From NCBI GenBank assembly GCA_030248065.1, contig JASAMV010002781.1:1-64000 (forward strand): a stretch of 64,000 nucleotides of DNA, in the 5' to 3' direction. The notes under the pieces were generated by a model, which had not been told where the DNA came from, did not search any database, and saw only the letters and a program-made list of their open reading frames with translations. Below are positions 57,301 to 64,000 of this stretch, piece after piece (positions within the stretch are counted from its first letter, which is position 1; each line of letters opens with the position of its first letter). Position numbers and translations under genes: made by a program. The DNA is from Rhynchonema sp. JSB1_4 (taxonomy: Eukaryota > Nematoda > Chromadorea > Monhysterida > Xyalidae).

Positions 57301-60300
57301 GGTTTGAATGTGCACATGAACTTTTAAAAAAAAACAACATTTCGCCAGTAAAACTGGCCAAGAGAAACAACGCAACCGCTCCAGCTCCATCTCGACACCC
57401 CACCCGCTAAATATTTTGCATGAGCTGCAAGATCTTGGCAAATGAGCCAGCAATGGGCCACTAGAATTTCAGGGAGCCAGTACTCAAGTAAGAACGAGCC
57501 ACCAATGGGCCACTGGCGCATTTTGAAAAAAAAACCCTGACCCCACCTTTTCAGCAACCCCATTAGCGACAACGCTTTTGACAGCGGCAACCTTTGTTCG
57601 GTGCATCTCGACGGCGAGCACTGGTCGTTTGTTCAATTTTTCGATGTCGACCGGATTTAAACTGAATTTTGGTGGCTGAAATGACAAAAATAATTTACAC
57701 CGGAACAAAAACAACAAGACAAGAATTTTAAATAAAAATCTTTTTCTAAATTTTTAACCTTTCTGTGATCCCCGCTGAGCCAAGCCTTCGCTGAACAGCC
57801 GGGTATCTGACCAACGGTATCCGGGTACAGTTCGGGAATGAAATTGCGATATGTCTGCAAAATAATAGGAAAATTGAAATTGATTGGAAAAACTAACAGA
57901 ATGAGTTGGTCTGGTCATATGAAGACATCAAATTTCTCCTGTGAACAAACATATTGTGCATGTATCACACAGTGTGTGACTCATCAAATTATCGCGCATA
58001 ACACCCAGAATATACGTGGACGGTGTTGTGACAATATTATAACGCCCAAAAACTTGCTCATCGATCGCTACACTACATGCACAGCGGAGTGCGCAGCAAA
58101 ACAAGCAGACAAACCCATTTCAACAGCGGATGGATGGAATAAAAGAGTGAGTAACGCCGCGCGCCAAAACGAGACAATTGTCCTGTCAGTTACTTCACAA
58201 AATGTGCGCGCATGCACTGATAAGTGGATTGGATTGAAAGTGGGATGTTCGGCTTACAGGCAAAACCGCACTCATATGTATATGTGTCGTATAAGATAAA
58301 CATAATGTAAACAGACAGACATGGGCATGTGTACTTGCAAAATGTCACTTCCGAAATGGGCGAACAAGTATTATTACATTCGAGATATTGTAAATTGTTT
58401 TAGACGTCCGATCCAAAAGTTTTTCACAAGCATCCGTTTCAGTGGGAGCGCGGCCTTCAAACTGCGAACACCGCAGCAAAGCATTTAGGTATTTTTTTCA
58501 AAACAAGTGGTGCACTAAAGATTGATTACACACCAGCCAGCCCGTACAAAGTGCTTGTTGAGCATGCAATGCACAGCAGGTAAACGTTCTACAAAGTGCT
58601 TTTTAATAAAATGTCCATTGTTTTTCTGACTACATAGGTATCCGGTCAGCAAAAAATTACATTTATGCCAGTAGATTAGACCTTACGCGCAATTATGTGG
58701 CGCAACAATGCGCAGTTAGGTGACAGAAGCATGCGCAATAAAAAAATAAACGACACACAATCAGTCCATTAAAGTTCCACTGCTATTGATTGAATTACTG
58801 ACTCTGACACACTAATAAGCCTAATAAGCGGTCGACAATAGGCAAGTAAAAAGATCAAAAGGCATTTTCCAGCAACAACTTTTATCTCACCACTATTCTA
58901 TCAATAAATAAACTCACCCTTCTCGGCACAATACACGGAATAGGTATCACACTCTGTTTGCCTGTGAGCCACAGTCGCTGCACTTCGCCTGCCATCACGT
59001 TCATTTGCGTTTTCGGACTCAGACAGGCACCCACAGTCTGTTCATTCGAATAGCCGTCCATGCAGACTGCAAACAATAATAAATTTCATCATCATCAACG
59101 GCTCCTCCGTCATCATTTGTACCCAACGTCGAACGAAAACTCTTTTTTCTTGCCAGTCAGAAAGAAAACAATCTGCCTGCTGTGTAATAAGATAAACCGA
59201 AATGTGACATTTTCGCTCACTGTGGGGAACATTCACCATGTCGAGCAACACGGGACATGAGCGATAAATTGGGTACCAAACCGTCGCTTCATACTTTCAT
59301 TGTATGGCCGGTCATAAAAAAGCGGTCACTGGACGTCCAAAGACCACATACCCATTATCTTCAGAAAAACTTGAAACGCACCCGGGCCGAGCAAGCCGTT
59401 CCGTGAATTGTCCAGAATTTCCATCAGTCGGAACGATTTGCTGCCTTTTCCACACAAAAACAACAGCCGCGTATCGGAATCGAAGAGTGGAATGAGCAGG
59501 CTGCAAGATTTGGAAATTATTTTTTTTGGCATCTTAGCCTTCAAAATACTTGATCAACCGCAATCAATAAAATAAAAATAAATGACACGAATATGATATA
59601 TGTGATAATAATGTGATATAATATATGATCATAAAAAAACAAACCCAGTTGAAGTGTCGAATTCCTGTCGATGCACCGGACCACCACCGAGATCGTTTGC
59701 GTCAAATAAGAGAATTTCTTGGCATTTTTTCTGCAAAATAAAGATGTGTTCAGTGTTGACACTAAAAAAACAGCACAAACACCGAAACGAGACACGCGCA
59801 CATACTTCGGTAAAACCTGAGGTCAAATATTTATCACAACCATCCAGGTACAGAATGCGACCCTCACGTCCTCGGCCACCGTGCGACGGAATTTTCTGCA
59901 ACTTTGTTTATGTTGAAGCATAAATCGTCAAATTTTAGTGGTATTGGTGCCTGGTGGTATATAATCTGCCAAAACACGAACCTTAAGTAGCCTAAAGAGA
60001 CGTTCTGATACCTAAATTAGGGCCAAAGCCACTAAAAAGGCGTGAATTTCGTGCGGCACCCAAACTCAAAACTTCCAAGTACCAGATTTTAATTTTCATT
60101 TGGTAAAAACACTGTGACCTGAATGGCAGCCTGACTAGTGCGCACATCATACACGGACACATTCTGGTTCACGTCCAACACAGCCAGTCGCACGCCGTCA
60201 CTGTCCCAGGCCATCGATAGTGGTCGCGATTCGAGATCGGTCATTTCTGTGACGGTAAAGTGAAGAGAGGTGGATGTCAAAATCTGAGCCCAATCGTTGT

Positions 60301-63300
60301 CGTGTAATTATGGACTGAAAAGTTTCTATTATAGTTGCATTACAAATCAGTGCTGAAAATTTCCCGAGAATACGCCAATGATCGATCAGTTCAAGTTGTG
60401 AACGCAGCGAATTGTCAAGTTTGCCCGCACCAACCATAAACGGTGGTTTGATTGATCAGATCGAGTACGCCAACAGCCGAACTATTGTAGCCGACCGCCA
60501 GTACGTCCGTTGCCGTTGTGTGTGGCGCCAAACACGTCGCCCCGGCGTTGTTCAACAGACGGACGCGACCGCTTGGCGTCGAGGAACAGAATGGCTGCTC
60601 GTTAATGGCGTCGCTGTTGTTTGACGAGCACATCGAATCGATACGCCACACTTTCACCTGTGTGTGTGTGGGTGTGTGTCAAACAAGTCACAATGTCCCG
60701 GGATGTCAGGACTTTACCCATTTTTTGTTGCTCGATTTCTCTTGCACAACCGAGTAGCTAGACACTCGAAACCTGGCCGATTTTGATGTCAAAAAAAGCT
60801 AATCTCGATTCTGAGCTGAGCACAGTCCCAAGTACATACATATACCCTGAAACATCTTCATCTTCAGATATTTAAGAAAAACAACAAAAAAACGGAGAAA
60901 GAAACGCAGTGTGTAAGCGTAGGGGAACCCAAAACAAGCATTTTGGGCACATGTTTTCTGTATAACTGACATCGTGCACGTGTTTTATAGTGGTAATTAA
61001 CTAATGCTATGCCAAAACAAGCAATTACGGGGACTTTTACCGTGATTGATTCCGGTTTTGAAAAAGTTTGTCCCTTATTCTGAAGAATATGCCGGATTTG
61101 CGATGCTGAATCATAAATCTGAAGATGAAGAGAGCTGATGCAGCTCAAAGAACCAAAGATGCCTTTCTCAGATCACTGACACATCCTCACATCAGAAATA
61201 AGAAATTAATCAGAAGGCCATAGCCACTTTCCTACTCAAGCTAACCTCGTCTTCATCGCGACAGCATGTGATCAGGACATTCTTCTCATACGGCATAAAT
61301 TTGAGATCGGCTACTTCGGCTGCAATATTGTGAAGAACACTGAATCTTATCCAGGTTTTTTTCAAAATGGCCCAGTGGTCCATTGGTGGCTCGCCAATGA
61401 GTCACCATTAGAGGCAAAAAAACATAACTTTATCACATTCAAACCTGTGTTTAAATCTACCAAGTGCAGTTAGTAACAAAACAGACGAATTTGATGATCA
61501 AAAACAAACACAAACTTGAATGGGCGCAGATAACCGACAGGTCATTACGCGTGTATCGGCCGCGCGCATCAACGGGCACAATTCCGATTTTGCCACCTAA
61601 AACGAAAACAGAAAATCAAATCAAAACATAATGATTTCCAGAAACGGTAATCAGTACGTGATTAAAGCAAACCTTCGGCATCAATTTCAAAAGCAACAAA
61701 ATCTGTGCTGCAGTCGATTCCGTTATTGGTGCCGGATGATGAGACGGGAACGTCGAAAAGTGTGGCCTGAAAATACATGTATTGTTGTAGTTGCGGCTTT
61801 TGGGAAAGGTCAGGTAAGATCGGGTCGCGGTTTGTCACTTAACTCGCACCGAAGAGGCCTGGCACCTCGCCCGTCCGTGAAAACAGGCCGAAACGGGCAA
61901 AACTCACTTTCCGAAGACGCAGAATGTGACATTTTGGTGTTTATTTCGTGTGAAAACACTTGAATTCAGTAACTTGAGCCAAAACTGATCCAAATGAGCA
62001 AAAATTTGTCTGTTTTTGGCCCAAAAACTAGGTGTTGAGTGTCGGTTTTTTTTCAAAAACTAGATGTCGGGTCCTCGGGAGTCGGGTTTATTTGGAACTG
62101 TCGGGGTCGGCTTTTTTTCTCAGATGTCGGGTTGGTTGGTTTATTGCTCTCAGTGACGCATAAAACCATGCACGTAAATTAGTGATAGAAGCACAGTTAC
62201 AAGACCGGGTGGGACAATTACGGAAATGAAAATAGTTACAACACTGGTTATAACAAAACCACAGCAAATAAAAGCTACAAAAAGCGCCAAGGAGAGAGAA
62301 AGATCACGGACATCAGGACAGATCACAGGACATGTTAGCAGAACTGAAAATTATGCATTAATCCTCGTCCTCGTCAAACGACAAATGTCGGGCTCAGAGG
62401 GCGCATATAGGGATCAGTCCATATTGTCAACAGTCCAGAACAGATGGTGGGTTGGTGATTGTCCGTCACTTCCGTGTACCACCATTTAGCGACGTGGCTG
62501 GCGTCCCCAGGCTGACGTGAATGCGTATCGAACGAGACATCGCCATATCCACCTCGTTGACCGCATCCGGACGCGGTGGCGATAGAGCCTCAGATGTCGG
62601 GTGTCGGGTGTCTGTCGGGTACAGTGGTGTAGCTACCCAGGCGGGGCGGCAACCTACTGTACCACCAAAAATGTGGGGCGGCAACCTACCTACTGTACCG
62701 GCCGAGCTGGGGGGAACAAAAATTTTTAGGTCTAAATAGTGATGAAAATGTGCTCTAAAACGCTAGTTTCGCGCGCAGCGCGCGATTTCTCGCCTATTTG
62801 GAGTGAAAAATACCGATTTTATACCATTTTGAGCCAAAAATCGCAACTTACTGAACCAGCCGCCGGGCGGCGACCTACCTACTGTACCAGGATCAGGATG
62901 GAGCGTCAACCTACCTACCTACTGTACCTAGGGGGGGACCACCACCTCCTCCCGCTCCTACATCAGTGGTCGGGTACCCCCGACCTCTAACCCCACCTGG
63001 CACCTCGCCCGTCTGTGAAAACAGGCCGAAACGGGCAAAACTCACTGCTGTTACATCATTAACGATCGGGCCGGAGGGACATTTAGGAGTTTGCTATCCG
63101 GCACTAGTTCTTCCGCTCGGCCCGGTGCCAAAATTCAAGCCACCCCAACGCGATGATTTTGGACTCGAGCGAGCCCAATTCTCCAAAACTTTGCACGGGT
63201 GCATAGTTCATCAGAGCCAGGGGTACACTGGTCATAAAGAACGTTTTTTTATTTTTCGTGGAAAAAACGGTTTTGTTCCGAAAAAAAAACGTTTTTTTCA

Positions 63301-63761
63301 AATATTTTTCCAGTACTTAAGAACGTAATTTCGAAAAATGTAACAATTTCGAAGTGACGAGAGTGTTCTTGAAGACTGTTGAAGTCAGTCAAAAACACTT
63401 GTTTTACACGCTTTTTAGCCCATTTTGGGACGGTTAATTTTCGTGCTCGAGCCACTTTTTCACTAAAATCGAAAAACTCATCAGTTTTGCATTACAATTT
63501 TTGGAAAAATTGGAATAAAGTACCGATATTTTTCCGATCAAAAACCGAAAAGGTACCCACGGAAAATTAAATGGAAAAGTGTTCGGGTCTACGAAAAAAA
63601 AGGGTTTTTTTTCGGTTTTTTGCAGAAAAGAAAAAAACAATACGCATTCAATGTCAACATACCACCAAACCAAAGTAAAAAAGCTGCCAGACACCCACCT
63701 CTTTTTTGGGCAATGTTGGATTCGTGTTCTTGAACTTTGACGTTTTGTACCGCCAAGCCAT
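45355..63761 (-). CDS. pod-1: coronin-7 / POD-1, tandem WD40 propellers (31 exons)
   Basis: Exons (plus coordinates, 5' to 3'): 63699-63761, 61673-61766, 61516-61596, 61246-61319, 60435-60657, 60119-60246, 59806-59895, 59645-59730, 59382-59500, 58918-59066, 57759-57854, 57547-57675, 56768-56876, 56071-56304, 55704-55784, 52481-52647, 52008-52155, 51383-51471, 51173-51274, 50384-50492, 49912-50001, 49425-49570, 48814-48918, 48534-48622, 48134-48272, 47478-47609, 47327-47401, 47088-47223, 46350-46543, about 45778-46175, 45355-45468. Phases agree. The product is about 1,330 aa versus roughly 925 in human CORO7. Landmarks: start M-A-W-R-Y-K-T-S-K-F; two coronin propellers; P-E-L-Y-P-D-T after propeller 1; T-S-K-Y-R-H before propeller 2; L-E-P-I-H-F-K-V-P-R; C-terminal G-V-D-P-N-E-W acidic tail. 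The family acts at the Golgi and on F-actin. A Lys/Ser/Thr/Pro-rich insert precedes the tail. The acceptor of exon 14 is weak, and exon 30 ends at an in-frame TGA beside a GTAAGT donor. Confidence 0.9.
46193..46309. mobile_element. 117-bp MITE in a coronin intron
   Basis: Inverted ends TTGTAAAGTGGTTAACGC, with TA before the left end and TTA after the right. It makes up most of the intron between exons 29 and 30. Confidence 0.7.
46746..46764. repeat. short (TTAGGC)n-like run
   Basis: GGCTTAGGCTTAGGCTTAG in a coronin intron; a related looser run lies near 48050-48075. Compare the core of the 16578 foldback. Confidence 0.6.
49155..49324. mobile_element. MITE, GGCCGCTCTCT family, in a coronin intron
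   Basis: Left end GGCCGCTCTCTAACAAAAGC after TA; right end GTCAGAGAGCGGC. A shorter relative of 6027-6348. Confidence 0.7.
52648..55703. other. largest coronin intron, no recognised content
   Basis: A 3.06-kb intron between exons 15 and 16. I saw no inverted-repeat element or conserved frame on either strand. The start and end fit donor GTCGGTG and acceptor ATTGCAG. Confidence 0.5.
61855..61906. repeat. 52-bp motif copy with CCGAAACGGGC hairpin
   Basis: CCTGGCACCTCGCCCGTC...ACAGGCCGAAACGGGC, almost identical to 62993-63045 and related to 35866-35904. GCCCGT and ACGGGC can pair. It lies in coronin intron 1. Confidence 0.6.
62580..62960. repeat. GGCAACCTACCTACTGTACC repeats in coronin intron 1
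   Basis: At least four imperfect copies of a CCTACCTACTGTACC core in a G/C-rich patch, resembling the TACC-rich patch at 18880-19050. Confidence 0.6.
62993..63045. repeat. second copy of the CCGAAACGGGC hairpin motif
   Basis: See 61855-61906; the two differ at very few positions and lie in the same intron. Confidence 0.6.
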
Positions 63762-64000
63762 TTTCGGTTTGTCAGGAGAGGGCGCGAATCGCAATTAGGA
63801 ATGTGTGTGCGTTGTTTGTCGTCGCTTTTAAATATAAATAGAAAGAAATTTGGGGGGTCGCTCTTTGTCTCAGGTCGTTGTCGTCGATTCGTTTTTAGCT
63901 GTTCTCGTTCGCGGATGGCGGGCACCAACGACCTACGTTTGAAGTTGATTTGGCAGCAGTGCTGTGGCTGGGGGCATGTGTACTGTGTAGCATAGTAGTG
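63762..64000 (-). promoter_or_regulatory. 5' flank of the coronin gene
   Basis: Upstream of the minus-strand ATG at 63761. No TATA box is obvious in the first 100 bp. The window ends before any further gene. Confidence 0.35.

Overview
The window looks like a piece of an invertebrate animal nuclear genome. It has spliced genes with GT-AG introns, a two-propeller coronin-7/POD-1 gene (a eukaryotic family), long (AC)n microsatellites, many MITE-like and foldback DNA elements, Penelope-like retroelement remains, and no operons or bacterial signals. I cannot name the phylum. Short (TTAGGC)n runs and the cysteine-rich secreted protein fit an ecdysozoan, possibly nematode-like, but this is weak evidence.

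Layout. 1-2.5 kb: a 126-bp satellite array split by a MITE. 2.8-6.3 kb: DNA-transposon remnants. 6.7-13.4 kb (+): a 10-exon gene for a secreted, internally duplicated, cysteine-rich protein; its third intron holds a Penelope-like remnant and a 2.4-kb foldback element. 13.5-16.9 kb: repeats, an (AC)n microsatellite and one orphan stomatin-type exon. 17.0-29.5 kb and 33.5-42.4 kb (+): two tandem 12-exon paralogs for secreted trypsin-fold serine proteases (about 447 and 507 aa) with His-rich and Asn/Asp-Phe-Gly repeat N-terminal extensions. They share a promoter motif. 45.4-63.8 kb (-): a coronin-7/POD-1 gene, reconstructed here as 31 exons in consistent phase.

All three plus-strand genes encode secreted proteins, and the two proteases are clearly a local duplication. 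Their last two exons and the intron between them are nearly identical, while the N-terminal exons have diverged, which suggests recent conversion or unequal exchange. The coronin gene is a convergently placed actin-cytoskeleton/Golgi-trafficking gene with no evident functional link to them.

Most remaining sequence is mobile DNA. I could define several families by inverted repeats plus target duplications: hAT-type elements with perfect 8-bp duplications, several TA-flanked MITE families, and foldback elements. Penelope-like pieces carry hammerhead-ribozyme-like cores. Exon coordinates come from reading splice sites and frame by eye, with homology recalled from known families; no search was run.
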